NCBI RefSeq assembly: GCF_002356295.1
Contig: NZ_AP018042.1
Coordinates: forward strand, 434,001-498,000
Reading direction: 5' to 3'
DNA length: 64,000 nucleotides
Source: Labilibaculum antarcticum
GTDB lineage: Bacteria; Bacteroidota; Bacteroidia; Bacteroidales; Marinifilaceae
The stretch's first letter is position 1. The number at the start of each line of letters is the position of its first letter. This document shows positions 44,625 to 54,919 of this stretch, piece by piece. A program made the translations under genes and the position numbers. The notes under the pieces were generated by a model that had not been told where the DNA came from, did not search any database, and saw only the letters and a list, made by a program, of their open reading frames with translations.

Positions 44625-46676
44625 CTATTTGATCATATTAACACTTCGTTTTACGAATTTTGCTAATTCTTCGCCCTTCAACATGTTGTTGGCAAGCAAT
44701 GCAAGGTCGATTAATTGTTTCACCAATTGATTGTCCTTACCATATCCTTTTAGCAATGCTTCTTTTTCAGCACTCACCGCAGAGATTTGCTTTTGAACCT
44801 CAGCCATTTTATCTTTTTCCTCCTGAGGAACTTCTTCTTCTTTCTTGTCCTTTTTCAAAGCATCCAATTGGGCTCTTTCCTCTAAAATTGGAGTCAGTTT
44901 TACTGAAACCTCAGCAAGTTTTTCACCCATTTTAGCATCCTTATCGTTCAGGATAGTCTCAATTAAAGCGTGATCAGAATTTACAACCAAGTTGTAAGAA
45001 TCAGGCATTTCACCATAGAATCCCATTCCAGCGTTCATGGCAGCCATATCTTTCATACGACGCATAAATTCAGCTTGAGTAATCATCAATGGCTGTGCTT
45101 CCTCTCCTAACGATTCGAAAGCCACGATATAATTTACTTTTCCCGAAGGTAAATGAGCATTGAATACAGGAATCAAATCATTTCTTTGCTCCTGACTAAG
45201 CTTAGATGCTTTAACCTCCTCTTTTTGAATCAATTTTTCGACGATATCAGAATCAACACGAACATATTTTGTAGTCGATGTTTTTTGCTCCAAGTGGTTA
45301 ATCAAGTGATTGTCCAACTGACTGTCCATTACCAATACATCATATCCTTTTGCTTTTGCAGCCTCAATATAAGTATACTGAGCATCTACGTCAGTAGAAT
45401 ATAAAGTAATGATATTATCATCTTTATCGGTCTGATTTTCTTTAACTAATGCCTCATATTCTTCAATTGTAAAACACTTTCCTTCGGTATTTTTGAACAA
45501 CATGAATTTTTTAGAACGATCGAAGAATTTCTCTTCAGTCAACATTCCGTACTGAACGAACATGCGCAAATCATCCCATTTCTTCTCAAAATCTGCACGG
45601 TCAGCCTTAAAAATATCATGCAAGCTATCGGCAACTTTCTTGGAGATATGACTGGCAATTTTCTTCACGTTACCATCACTTTGCAAGTAAGAACGGGATA
45701 CGTTCAATGGAATATCCGGAGAATCAATCACACCATGAAGCATGGTTAAAAATTCCGGAACAATTCCTTCTACCGAATCGGTAACAAATACCTGATTGCA
45801 ATACAATTGAATTTTGTTCTTCTGAATTTCAACGCTGTTCTTAATTCTCGGGAAATACAGTACACCGGTCAGGTTAAAAGGATAATCAACATTCAGGTGA
45901 ATGTGAAACAATGGGTCCTCGCCTGCAGGATACAACTGATGGTAAAAACTGCTGTAATCTTCATCCTTCAAATCAGCTGGCTTCTTAGTCCAGGTAGGAT
46001 TTGTATCGTTAATGATATTCTCTTCTTCAGTATCTACATTAGCACCATCTTTCCACTCCTTTTTCTTTCCAAAAGAAATCTCAACAGGTAAAAACTTACA
46101 ATACTTATTCAACAATTCCTGAATACGGCTCTCTTCCAAAAAGGCTTCTTCCTCTTCTGAAATGTGCATTACAATGTCAGTTCCTCTACCCGCTTTCTCT
46201 ACTTTCTCTAAAGTAAATTCTGGATTTCCTTCACAGCTCCATTTTACTGCTTCAGCACCTTCTTTGCACGAAAGAGTAATAATATCGACCTTATCGGATA
46301 CCATAAAAGAAGAGTAAAAACCCAATCCAAAATGACCAATAATGGCATTCGCCTGATCCTTGTACTTATCCATGAACTCTTCAGCTCCCGAAAAGGCAAT
46401 CTGATTGATGTATTTCTCAATCTCTTCCTGAGTCATACCAATACCGTTATCGGAAATAGTAATCGTCTTTGCTTCTTTATCAAGCGCAACTGAAACTTTT
46501 AGATCTCCTACTTCTCCCTTAAATTCGCCGGTTGCAGCTAAAGTTTTCAATTTTTGGGCTGCATCTACTGCATTGGAAACAATTTCACGCAAAAAGATAT
46601 CGTGATCTGAGTATAAAAATTTCTTAATGATTGGAAACAGATCATTACTAGTAACACCAATTTTTCCTGTTGACAT
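44625..46676 (-). CDS. htpG: Molecular chaperone HtpG (bacterial Hsp90)
   Basis: 683 residues from the ATG at 46676 (MSTGKIGVTSNDLF); an upstream ATG would add 18 unrelated residues. GHKL ATPase motifs are present: EIVSNAVDAAQK near 37, DNGIGMT near 80, and GHFGLGFYSSFMV near 118. The middle and C-terminal domains are complete, with an ending rich in KEEEVPQEEKD then the dimerisation part. Chaperone of folding intermediates in the cytoplasm. Single gene with its own terminator. Length fits the family. Confidence 0.96.
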   Translation of the reverse strand: MSTGKIGVTSNDLFPIIKKFLYSDHDIFLREIVSNAVDAAQKLKTLAATGEFKGEVGDLKVSVALDKEAKTITISDNGIGMTQEEIEKYINQIAFSGAEEFMDKYKDQANAIIGHFGLGFYSSFMVSDKVDIITLSCKEGAEAVKWSCEGNPEFTLEKVEKAGRGTDIVMHISEEEEAFLEESRIQELLNKYCKFLPVEISFGKKKEWKDGANVDTEEENIINDTNPTWTKKPADLKDEDYSSFYHQLYPAGEDPLFHIHLNVDYPFNLTGVLYFPRIKNSVEIQKNKIQLYCNQVFVTDSVEGIVPEFLTMLHGVIDSPDIPLNVSRSYLQSDGNVKKIASHISKKVADSLHDIFKADRADFEKKWDDLRMFVQYGMLTEEKFFDRSKKFMLFKNTEGKCFTIEEYEALVKENQTDKDDNIITLYSTDVDAQYTYIEAAKAKGYDVLVMDSQLDNHLINHLEQKTSTTKYVRVDSDIVEKLIQKEEVKASKLSQEQRNDLIPVFNAHLPSGKVNYIVAFESLGEEAQPLMITQAEFMRRMKDMAAMNAGMGFYGEMPDSYNLVVNSDHALIETILNDKDAKMGEKLAEVSVKLTPILEERAQLDALKKDKKEEEVPQEEKDKMAEVQKQISAVSAEKEALLKGYGKDNQLVKQLIDLALLANNMLKGEELAKFVKRSVNMIK

Positions 46677-46943
46677 AGTTATATCGTTTTTAAATTTTGA
46701 ATTACAATTTTTCGAATGAGGAATAGGCAAAGCCTATGCCAAGAGAAAACTTCTGTCATTAAGACATGAAATAAGCTAAAATTATAGAATACTGTCAGTT
46801 TATCTTAACAAAACGAGTAAAAACAACATTTACTCTTCCATTTTAAGGCTTAAGTCGAAAAGCTTAACAATAAATCCTGTAATAGTTGGCAGTAACTTTT
46901 TGAATATTTAATTTTATGTCACAGAAAACGAAATCAATATCTT

Positions 46944-47741
46944 ATGCTGGAAAAATCACCTGCAGTTATCTCCATTCAGAATTTAGAGAAAAGCTACCAA
47001 AATGGCAGACAAGCAAATAAAGTATTAAAAGGAATTAACATTGAAATTCAGCCGGGCCAAATTATTGGCTACATAGGACCTAATGGTGCTGGGAAATCAA
47101 CGACAGTTAAAATACTATGCGGCTTACTGCCTGATTTCGAAGGCGATATTACGATTCTCGGATACGACTTAAGAACGCAGCCAATCGAAATTAAAAAGCG
47201 AATTGGCTACATTCCCGAAAATGCAGCTTTGTATGACACATTAACACCGAGAGAATATCTTCAGTTTGTAGGCGAATTGCACGGAATGGCTCATGATGAC
47301 ATCAATCAAAAAATTGGGAAGCTGCTGAATTTATTTGAGATGAAAGCCCATGCCGATGAACGCCTCAACTCCTTCTCGAAAGGAATGCGGCAAAAAATAT
47401 TAATCATTTCAGGTTTAATTCACAATCCTGCTATCATTTTTATGGATGAACCCTTATCGGGATTAGATGCCAACTCGGTAATTATTGTAAAAGAAATTCT
47501 CACACAATTGGCCAGAGACGGTAAAACCATTTTCTACAGTTCGCACATTATGGATGTAGTCGAGAAAATATCCGACAGGATTATTCTAATTGACAATGGA
47601 AATATTGTGGCCGATGGCAGTTTTGCAGACTTGAATTCAAAAGATCATACCGGATCCTTAGAAAAACTATTCACCGAGCTTACGGGAACTTCGGGTCACA
47701 GCAAAAAAGCAGAAGAGATTATTCATGTATTTGAGAACTAA
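46944..47741 (+). CDS. ABC transporter ATP-binding protein (ABC-2 type)
   Basis: 265 residues. Walker A GPNGAGKST (about 44-52), signature FSKGMRQK near 146 (the SGGxx is altered to SKGMR), Walker B IIFMDEPLSGLDA near 166, and H-loop SSHIMD near 202. It ends close to the permease start, with a 3-base gap, so the two are certainly co-transcribed. Substrate unknown. Confidence 0.92.
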   Translation: MLEKSPAVISIQNLEKSYQNGRQANKVLKGINIEIQPGQIIGYIGPNGAGKSTTVKILCGLLPDFEGDITILGYDLRTQPIEIKKRIGYIPENAALYDTLTPREYLQFVGELHGMAHDDINQKIGKLLNLFEMKAHADERLNSFSKGMRQKILIISGLIHNPAIIFMDEPLSGLDANSVIIVKEILTQLARDGKTIFYSSHIMDVVEKISDRIILIDNGNIVADGSFADLNSKDHTGSLEKLFTELTGTSGHSKKAEEIIHVFEN

Positions 47742-47744
47742 AGT

Positions 47745-49400
47745 ATGGTAAAAATAATACTTCTCAGTTTACTTCCATTCAGAGGAATTATTCGTGCAAT
47801 GGGTGTGGATTTCGAGCATCTTTGCAGCATTCTGAAAGTGAAATTAATGATGGATAACCGCAGAAGTATGTCCATGTCGCAAAAAGGAAAAGATTCAAAC
47901 AATCAGCTTTGGCTACAATCTTTTATTTACGCATTCTTAGGTGGACTTATGGTAGTTAGTCTCATTAGAATTGAGAACGATCTGGTAAGTTACACCATCT
48001 TTTTTGCATTTATCATGGTGATGATTGCCATGCTAATGATATCTGAATTTAGCAATGTACTAATAGACACTAGAGACAACAGCATTTTGATGCCCCGCCC
48101 CATTAACAGCCGCACATTGGTTTTGGCTAAGATTCTGCACATCGCATTCTATATGCTACAAACGAGTCTCTCATTATCTCTTGTGATGATTATTGTAACG
48201 ATCGTAAATCATGGTTTTATTGCCATGCTAATTTTATTGCTACTAATTGTTCTTTCGGCTCTTTTCACTTTATTCTTAACCAATATTTTCTATTTAGGCT
48301 TAATGAATGTGGTCAATGGGCAAAAATTAAAAGACATCATTGTATATTTTCAAATAGGAATGGCTATTTTATTTATGGGTGCTTACCAATTAATGCCCCG
48401 AATGATGGATCTATATGACCTTGCCAACATCAGCATGTCTATTGAGTGGTATTCCTATTTAATTCCTCCTGTATGGATGAGTGGTAGTTTCGATGCATAT
48501 ATTAATGGCATTTACGATGGATCTCACCTTCTTTTTTCCTTATTAGCTATACTAATTCCGGTATTGAGTCTATTTTTTGTGATAAAAGTTTTGGCTCCGA
48601 AGTTTAATTATGCTTTGGCTCAATTAGATGTTGCAAGTGATAAGAAGAAAAAGACAAAAACAGAAAGCAAAGAGAAAAATCAATTTATTGATCGACTGAG
48701 TAAGATCTTTAGCAAAACAACAGAAGAAGCCACGGCATTTAAAATGGTATGGTTAATGAGTGGACGTGAGAGAAAATACAAGCAAAGCGTGTTTCCTTCT
48801 TTTGGTTACATTCTTATTTTCTGCTTAGTGTTTGCATTTAAATCGAAAGAGGCATTCAATCTGGAGACATTGGCTGAAAGTCAAAAATACCTTTGGTTTA
48901 TTTACACAAGCATTTTTCTTGCTTTTAGTATCACACATCAATTGGCCTATAGCGATGAACCTAAATCAAGCTGGTTTTACCGATCACTTCCCTTATCGAA
49001 CCCGGGACAAATTCTGATGGGTGCCTTTAAATCGGTAATGGTGAAATTTTATCTTCCAACAATGGTAATCATCGGAAGTGTTTGCTTGTACATTTGGGGA
49101 ATTCAGGTGCTGGATGATATCATTTTTGGTGCACTTTCCATATTTCTGGTTACCTCCCTACTATTTTCGTGGCAAAACCCACAGTTCCCATTCTCTGTAG
49201 AAAGAAATACCAATGACTTTGGTGGTAATTTTGTTAAAGGGATGTTGTTAATGGTTTCTGGCGGCTTTCTGGGAGGTATAAATTACGGATTAAGCTTTAT
49301 TCCTTACAGCTTGTTTGTTGCCATCCCAATATTGATTCTACTTCTTTATTTTAATCTGAGAAGTTATCAGAAAATTAGCTGGGCTAAGATTTCGGAGTAA
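47745..49400 (+). CDS. ABC-2 type permease, large
   Basis: 551 residues with about ten hydrophobic segments in two halves split by a hydrophilic stretch near 300-345 (SDKKKKTKTESKEKN). It fits large ABC-2-like membrane components of bacteriocin or lipid exporters, but I do not recognise a specific family. It lies three bases after its ATPase. Downstream hairpin terminator at 49412. Confidence 0.8.
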   Translation: MVKIILLSLLPFRGIIRAMGVDFEHLCSILKVKLMMDNRRSMSMSQKGKDSNNQLWLQSFIYAFLGGLMVVSLIRIENDLVSYTIFFAFIMVMIAMLMISEFSNVLIDTRDNSILMPRPINSRTLVLAKILHIAFYMLQTSLSLSLVMIIVTIVNHGFIAMLILLLLIVLSALFTLFLTNIFYLGLMNVVNGQKLKDIIVYFQIGMAILFMGAYQLMPRMMDLYDLANISMSIEWYSYLIPPVWMSGSFDAYINGIYDGSHLLFSLLAILIPVLSLFFVIKVLAPKFNYALAQLDVASDKKKKTKTESKEKNQFIDRLSKIFSKTTEEATAFKMVWLMSGRERKYKQSVFPSFGYILIFCLVFAFKSKEAFNLETLAESQKYLWFIYTSIFLAFSITHQLAYSDEPKSSWFYRSLPLSNPGQILMGAFKSVMVKFYLPTMVIIGSVCLYIWGIQVLDDIIFGALSIFLVTSLLFSWQNPQFPFSVERNTNDFGGNFVKGMLLMVSGGFLGGINYGLSFIPYSLFVAIPILILLLYFNLRSYQKISWAKISE

Positions 49401-49411
49401 AGGATAGTAAA

Positions 49412-49436
49412 CCATCTCGCAAGAGATGGCTTTTAT
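49412..49436 (+). terminator. Terminator after ABC exporter operon
   Basis: CCATCTC-GCAA-GAGATGG followed by CTTTTATTTTT. Confidence 0.85.
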
Positions 49437-49944
49437 TTTTGCTTTGATATTCAACAAAACCAGCCTCAGTCCCAGACAAAATGCATTTAAACTTTAAACG
49501 TAATCTGACACCTTCGGAGTCACATTTTACATTGAACAGTTAAGATCCTTATTTCACTCAATTGTGCTACTTAACTGGTGTTCATGGAAATTGCATCAAA
49601 AAAAAAACCTATATCAACGACTAAAGCTCTTCGAATTGCAAGCTGTTAAAAAAACATAAAAACGCCAACTAGCATTGTCTATATTTATTTATTTTGATAA
49701 ATTCACAACGTGAACTTCAAATTATATTGTTTTATTCAATTAAAGACACCTACAGCAAGCAAAATCGTTTTTAAAAAGCACATTTAAAATTTATGACAGG
49801 CAAGCATACTCATGAAAAATGCATTATTACTTAATACAGCTGATAATGATTGTCGACAAATACCAAAATAAACAAAAAAGAATACAAGTGTAACAATCTA
49901 AAAATCAAAGCTGTCTCATAAAAATTAAAAGCAAATTTTAAATC
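49437..49944. other. Gene-free AT-rich spacer
   Basis: About 500 bases before the DUF5686 gene. Very AT-rich, no ORF of substance, no recognisable hairpin, and no TAnnTTTG box in the last 100 bases. Confidence 0.5.
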
Positions 49945-52578
49945 ATGACAAAACATTTACTCCTTTTTCTTTTTTGCCTTTTATCTTTTTCAGGATATTC
50001 TCAACAAATTACCGGAACAATATCCGATACGGATGGAAATGCAATCCCCTTTGCCAATATCTACAGTAAAACGCTGGCCACAGGCACAACTTCAAATATC
50101 GACGGGCAGTATCAATTGGTTCTTCCTAAAGGAGAATGGGATCTGGAATTCAGGTATTTGGGGTTTAAAACCAAAGAAGTGAAGGTGAGCATAAACGACA
50201 AAGATGTGGAAATGAATGTTGCTCTTGCTCCTCAAACCTATCAGCTAAAAGAAGTAAAAGTGTTAGCCAGCGGTGAAGACCCGGCCTACTATGTAATGCG
50301 GAAGGCAATTGCAATGGGCGATTATTATACCAAGCAAGTTAGCGAGTACGACAATACTGTTTACCTAAAAGGATCGGGAAAGATTACCAGTGTACCGTGG
50401 CTTTTTAAAAAGAAACTGGCCGAAGATGACATTACCGAAAACAAAACCTTTGTAACCGAAAACATATCAAAAATTCACTTCGAATTACCTGATAAAATTG
50501 AGGAGGAGGTTGTATCCTTTCGCTCATCCGGATTAGACGATCAGGCCAATCCAATGCCATTTATAACCTCCAATTTGTACGACACAAAAGATCAAGGATT
50601 GATTTCCCCTTTGGATAAAAATGCACTTTCAGTATATAGATATGAGCTGGTATCGGTTTTTGAGGATCAGGGAAGAATGATTAATCGAATTAAAGTGATT
50701 CCCCGACGCAAAGGCAAAGATTTATTCCGAGGATATTTAAATATTGCAGAAAACTATTGGAACATTCACTCTGCCGATTTACAAGTGAGCCTTCCCATGA
50801 CAGAAATCAGCATGCATCAATTGTATGCACCTGTTAGTGAAGGCGTGTGGATGCCGGTAAGTTTCGATTTCGACATCCAATTTAAGGCACTGGGATTTGG
50901 ACTCAATGGAATCTATGTGGCCTCTATCAAAGACTATAAAATAAAGCTCAATCCAAATATAGATCATGATTATTTAAAGCAACAAGAACTGGCCCTAAAG
51001 CAGGAAGCTGAAAACATTAATGAATTAACCAATCAGCAAGATTCGGAAGTTCTATCCGTTAAAGAAAAAAAGCGGAAAGATGAAATTCAAAATCTTCTGG
51101 AAAAGGATGATATGAATAATTCGGACATGCGAAAGCTATACCGGTTGATGGAGAAAGAAAATCAGCAAAAGCGCGAAGAGAAAGTGAAAGAGCCGCTGGA
51201 AATCAAAATCGAAAAAGTGAAAATGGCTAAAGATGCCAAAGACAAAGATTCCTTGTACTGGACTCAAATGAGACCCATCCCCTTATCGGATGATGAAAAG
51301 ATCAGTTTTACGAAAAAAGATTCCCTTCAAATTGTTCGTAACAGTCCGGAATACAAAGATTCTGTTCGTACTGCAAATCGAAAGTTTAAATTCAAGAATC
51401 TCCTGTTCGGGAAAACATACAAATACGAAGATGAAAATTCTAGTTTTTCTACTCCCGGACTTCTCAATATTGATAAAATATCTTTTAATACGGTGCAGGG
51501 ATTTACCTATAAAGCTCCTTTTGAATTTCAAAAATGGGATACCATTGGTCACCATTTTAGTCTTATCCCGAGTGTAAGCTATGCCTTTTCACGAAAACAT
51601 GTTGACTTCTCTGTTGAATCGAAATACAGATACAATGGCTTTAAAAGAGCATGGATTGGAATTAAAGCAGGTAGCGAGGCTGTCGATTTCAATCAAGAAT
51701 CCGGCATAAATCCAATGCTAAACGATATTTCCAGTTTGTACTTCAGAGATAATTACCTAAAAGTATTTGATAAGAATTATTTGAATATCTGGCATGAATT
51801 TGATATTGAAAACGGCCTGCATTTCTCAACCGAATTGGAATATGAACATAGAAAACAACTCCGGAACAACTGTTCTTTTTATTTTTACGATGCTGATGAT
51901 GAAGCCTATACATCCAATATTCCGGAAGGAATTGCGCCTGAATTGGTTAAAAACAATAAAGCATTTACCATTTTAGCCAATCTTGAATATACTCCCCGAC
52001 ACCGATACTATGTGAAAAAAGGAGTGAAACACATGAGTTATGCCAATTCGAATCCCACTTTTGGACTATCGTACCGTCAAGGAATTAAGAATGTATTTGA
52101 TTCTGAAACCGATTTCTCGCTTTTGGAAGCATCAGTAAAACAAAACTTTTCCATTGGCTTTAACGATAATATATCCTACAAAATAAAAGCAGGCAGATAC
52201 CTCTCGAACAATCAAATGCATTTTACAGACTACACCCATTTTAATACAAGTAAACCCCTGGTTATGCTCGGCGGCGATTTAAATACTTTTCGTTTGTTAG
52301 ATTATTATCAATTCTCAACCAATAACGATTATGCCGAAGCGCATCTTGAATTCACGTCAGATCGATTTCTGCTAAAGCGATTGCCCGTTCTGAATAATGC
52401 AATAGTAATTCAGGAGCGATTATTTGCCAATTACCTGACTCATGCCGATAAAAAGAATTATTGGGAAGTTGGTTACGGTTTATCGCAAATATTTCTTGTA
52501 CTGGATGTAGAGGTAGTCTGGAGTTTTGATGGCAAACATCACAGAGATACAGGAATTAAATTGAAGTTTAATTTATAA
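49945..52578 (+). CDS. DUF5686 outer-membrane protein with CarboxypepD_reg-like N-terminus
   Basis: 877 residues. Signal peptide 1-20 (ending GYSQ). Residues about 21-110 (ITGTISDTDGNAIPFANI...) form a carboxypeptidase-regulatory-like beta domain of the TonB-dependent receptor type. Residues about 110-340 and 420-877 match DUF5686, whose C-terminal part is a predicted outer-membrane barrel ending in a Phe-free strand. A charged, coiled-coil-like linker lies at 340-440 (LKQEAENINELT...). No plug domain or TonB box is obvious. Role in transport or surface assembly unknown. Confidence 0.85.
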   Translation: MTKHLLLFLFCLLSFSGYSQQITGTISDTDGNAIPFANIYSKTLATGTTSNIDGQYQLVLPKGEWDLEFRYLGFKTKEVKVSINDKDVEMNVALAPQTYQLKEVKVLASGEDPAYYVMRKAIAMGDYYTKQVSEYDNTVYLKGSGKITSVPWLFKKKLAEDDITENKTFVTENISKIHFELPDKIEEEVVSFRSSGLDDQANPMPFITSNLYDTKDQGLISPLDKNALSVYRYELVSVFEDQGRMINRIKVIPRRKGKDLFRGYLNIAENYWNIHSADLQVSLPMTEISMHQLYAPVSEGVWMPVSFDFDIQFKALGFGLNGIYVASIKDYKIKLNPNIDHDYLKQQELALKQEAENINELTNQQDSEVLSVKEKKRKDEIQNLLEKDDMNNSDMRKLYRLMEKENQQKREEKVKEPLEIKIEKVKMAKDAKDKDSLYWTQMRPIPLSDDEKISFTKKDSLQIVRNSPEYKDSVRTANRKFKFKNLLFGKTYKYEDENSSFSTPGLLNIDKISFNTVQGFTYKAPFEFQKWDTIGHHFSLIPSVSYAFSRKHVDFSVESKYRYNGFKRAWIGIKAGSEAVDFNQESGINPMLNDISSLYFRDNYLKVFDKNYLNIWHEFDIENGLHFSTELEYEHRKQLRNNCSFYFYDADDEAYTSNIPEGIAPELVKNNKAFTILANLEYTPRHRYYVKKGVKHMSYANSNPTFGLSYRQGIKNVFDSETDFSLLEASVKQNFSIGFNDNISYKIKAGRYLSNNQMHFTDYTHFNTSKPLVMLGGDLNTFRLLDYYQFSTNNDYAEAHLEFTSDRFLLKRLPVLNNAIVIQERLFANYLTHADKKNYWEVGYGLSQIFLVLDVEVVWSFDGKHHRDTGIKLKFNL

Positions 52579-52585
52579 TAACCAT

Positions 52586-52610
52586 TGGCGCGAACTTTTA
52601 GTTCGTGCCA
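52586..52610 (+). terminator. Hairpin after DUF5686 gene
   Basis: TGGC-CGAACT and AGTTCG-GCCA arms, one internal mismatch, 8 bases after the stop. The T-run is missing, so termination is less certain. Confidence 0.55.
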
Positions 52611-52635
52611 GCATAAGGAATCAACATGACAGCAA

Positions 52636-52730
52636 ATGCCTCGGTGCTCTGCACCTTTCTTTCCTGCAAAAATATATTCGCTATAAATACTTCGCAGCTA
52701 TGCTGCTTTTCAGAATTCAAAATTTCTAAA
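52636..52730. repeat. Dispersed palindrome-bearing repeat B, copy 1
   Basis: CCTCGGTGCTCTGCACCTTT (with GGTGCTCTGCACC, a 5-3-5 palindrome), GCAAAAATATATT, AATACTTCGCAGCTATGC. The second copy is at 52919-53000. An inverted palindrome AGGTGCAGAGCACCT lies at about 52768-52782. Confidence 0.8.
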
Positions 52731-52918
52731 TTCAGTGAACCACAACATGCTTTAAGCATTTTAGGTGCAGAGCACCTGAGTATTTGTAGGTGAAAAATCC
52801 TCCTATGGAATGAGGTACAGCGTACCGCAGCGCGAATTAATGCTTTAAAAACTAATCAACTCCTTTTTGCACAAGCTTGCTCTTATCTCTGACATGGGAA
52901 CAATCAGGATTACAGCAG

Positions 52919-53000
52919 TGCCTCGGTGCTCTGCACCTTTTTATTCATGCAAAAATATATTTTCTACAAATACTCCGCTGCGATGCTGCTTTTAGAATTC
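52919..53000. repeat. Dispersed palindrome-bearing repeat B, copy 2
   Basis: Same order of elements as 52636-52730 with scattered substitutions. The remainder of the 826-base gene-free gap (52611-53405) contains CCTTTGTG-type microrepeats near 53205-53340 and no ORF I trust. Confidence 0.8.
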
Positions 53001-53349
53001 TATTTTTTTCAACTTAGTGAACGAAACCAAGCATTAGTAACTTAAGCATTTATCTTTTTACCACTAAATCCTCAGAAGAGGACTTTCAAAATCAGCTGTC
53101 CTTTTAAGCCTCTTTAGGGGCTTGGGGTAATTGCTGTTCATGTAGATTTCTTATTATTGAACCCCTCACTCAAAGTGAGAGCATCAAGAGGCAATAAATT
53201 TCTTTAATATTCCTTTGTGGCTAAAAAAAAAGAGTTAGTTGCTCGTGTTTTACTCACACAAGCAATCAAGCATCTTCAGATTCCTAAAAACTCAACTATT
53301 TCCCTTTGTGTTCCTTTGTGTATTCCTTCGTTTTCCTTTGCGGTTAAAT

Positions 53350-53382
53350 AAAAAGAGCCTTTACCATCAGCAAAAGCTCTTC
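53350..53382 (-). terminator. Terminator after M28 peptidase
   Basis: AAGAGC (53353-53358) and GCTCTT (53376-53381) with flanking A/T pairs around a loop; T-rich 3' side on the minus strand, 24 bases past the stop. Confidence 0.65.
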
Positions 53383-53405
53383 TATATTTATAAAAATGTC
53401 TTTTC

Positions 53406-54668
53406 TTATTGCAGCTCAGTATAATCTCTCACCAATTTAAAAATTCCTTCGAACTGTGTGTATGGCAATTTATCAGCGGTATCGGTTGTTTCATGATAAT
53501 CTGAGTTATCACTATGCGTGTAAAAGAAAACTGCTTTCACACCTTTCTCATGAAATGAAGCATGATCGGAAGAAGATGATTCCCCTGTTCCAGACATCTT
53601 AAACACATAGTCTTTTTCGTTGTTGATGGTATTAAATTTTGCCATCTCATCAGGAACCATTTTTCCGTTAATTACAAATATCCCTTTGTCGCCAGTGGCT
53701 ACCATATCAAAATTAAGATTGATCTTGGTTTTGTCTAAGGAAATCAAAGGATTTTCTGCGTAATGCTTCGAGCCAAGTAATCCAGCCTCTTCTCCACTAA
53801 ACAATGCAAAAACCATAGTGTAGTGAGGCTTCTTTTTTAAGGATTTAAAATGTTTTGCCAAATTCAAAACCATTGCAACGCCACTTGCATTATCATTTGC
53901 TCCGGGATAAATCTTATCTCCAAAATGACCTAAATGGTCGTAGTGAGCCGAAAAAATAATACAAGTATCAGACTTTCCTGGAAGATAGCCTATCAAATTC
54001 TGAGTTTGATAATCTTCAATTAACTCGCTTTTTATGTCGTAAGTAATCTTCTTTGCATCAGGCGAAATCACATCCGACTTCAGCATAAAAGTTGTATAGT
54101 CAACCGTTTTAGTTCGTGCAGAAAATTTCAATTTCCCATTGATTAAAACAATTCCTTTTGCATCAAACACATTCTTTTTCAACATGGTCTGAGCAAAATT
54201 ATACAAATCCTTATTATTTAGTCCTGCAGAATCAATCGCCAAAAATGAATTGGAATGATCTTTCTTCATAAAATCGCCCAACACACGAGAATTGGTTAAA
54301 ACGTCCTTCGTAATCCATGTTAATTCGGATTCTCCACTACACGATTTTGCGTTTGGATTCACGATGTATTCACTTGCTGACACTAATTCCTTGCCATCCA
54401 ATATCAACTTAGGATTTTCGGGATAAGTATTAATCGAAGTTGTGTACGACTGATAATAATTGTCCCCGAATCCTTTTAGTCCAATGCTTTTCATCTCTTC
54501 CGACAAGTAAACAGCAGCAATACTATCCCCTTTATTCACATAACCACGTCCGTGAAATTCTTCTGAACTCAATTTATTCACCAATTGCTTGGTATAATTC
54601 ATATCCTGCGCAAAAGTGCTGGAACACATCATTCCAAAACTTGCAAGTAGTACAATTCGTTTTATCAT
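53406..54668 (-). CDS. M28 family zinc peptidase, exported
   Basis: 420 residues. The signal peptide ends near residue 21 (STFAQ). The core has HYDHLG, ANDNASGVAMVL, LFSGEEAGLLGS, INLNFDMV and a late His in SDHASFHEKG, the zinc ligands and catalytic Glu of aminopeptidase-like M28 enzymes. N-terminal 180 residues include a PA-like insert (SSGLNNKDLYN...). Exported to the periplasm or outside. It probably cuts N-terminal residues from peptides. A single gene. Confidence 0.92.
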   Translation of the reverse strand: MIKRIVLLASFGMMCSSTFAQDMNYTKQLVNKLSSEEFHGRGYVNKGDSIAAVYLSEEMKSIGLKGFGDNYYQSYTTSINTYPENPKLILDGKELVSASEYIVNPNAKSCSGESELTWITKDVLTNSRVLGDFMKKDHSNSFLAIDSAGLNNKDLYNFAQTMLKKNVFDAKGIVLINGKLKFSARTKTVDYTTFMLKSDVISPDAKKITYDIKSELIEDYQTQNLIGYLPGKSDTCIIFSAHYDHLGHFGDKIYPGANDNASGVAMVLNLAKHFKSLKKKPHYTMVFALFSGEEAGLLGSKHYAENPLISLDKTKINLNFDMVATGDKGIFVINGKMVPDEMAKFNTINNEKDYVFKMSGTGESSSSDHASFHEKGVKAVFFYTHSDNSDYHETTDTADKLPYTQFEGIFKLVRDYTELQ

Positions 54669-54774
54669 TTTTTGTCTGTTTTTAAGCTTGTGCTTAAAAT
54701 TAGCAAAAGATGATTGAAGTAAATTAAGCTTTATGGTTTATTCGATAAAGTCTTCAATTTCCAAGATGAAAAAA

Positions 54775-54796
54775 GGAGATGAAAAATCATCTCCTA
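54775..54796 (-). terminator. Terminator after M49 peptidase
   Basis: AGGAGATGA and TCATCTCCT are perfect arms with a 4-base loop and a T-rich 3' flank on the minus strand, about 120 bases past the stop. Confidence 0.75.
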
Positions 54797-54919
54797 TATC
54801 TTATACCAAATGAACTATAGTCTTGGCTATAAAGCTAAAGGGTATAATGCCGATGTATGTTGAATTGGATCGTCAATGAGCTTGCGAATTTCTGCTTTAT
54901 AACGAAACAACAATCGGTA

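Noticed and set aside
53239-53424. 61-codon + frame in the gap after DUF5686
   Set aside because: Built on CCTTTGTG microrepeats and overlapping the M28 3' end; low-complexity residues.
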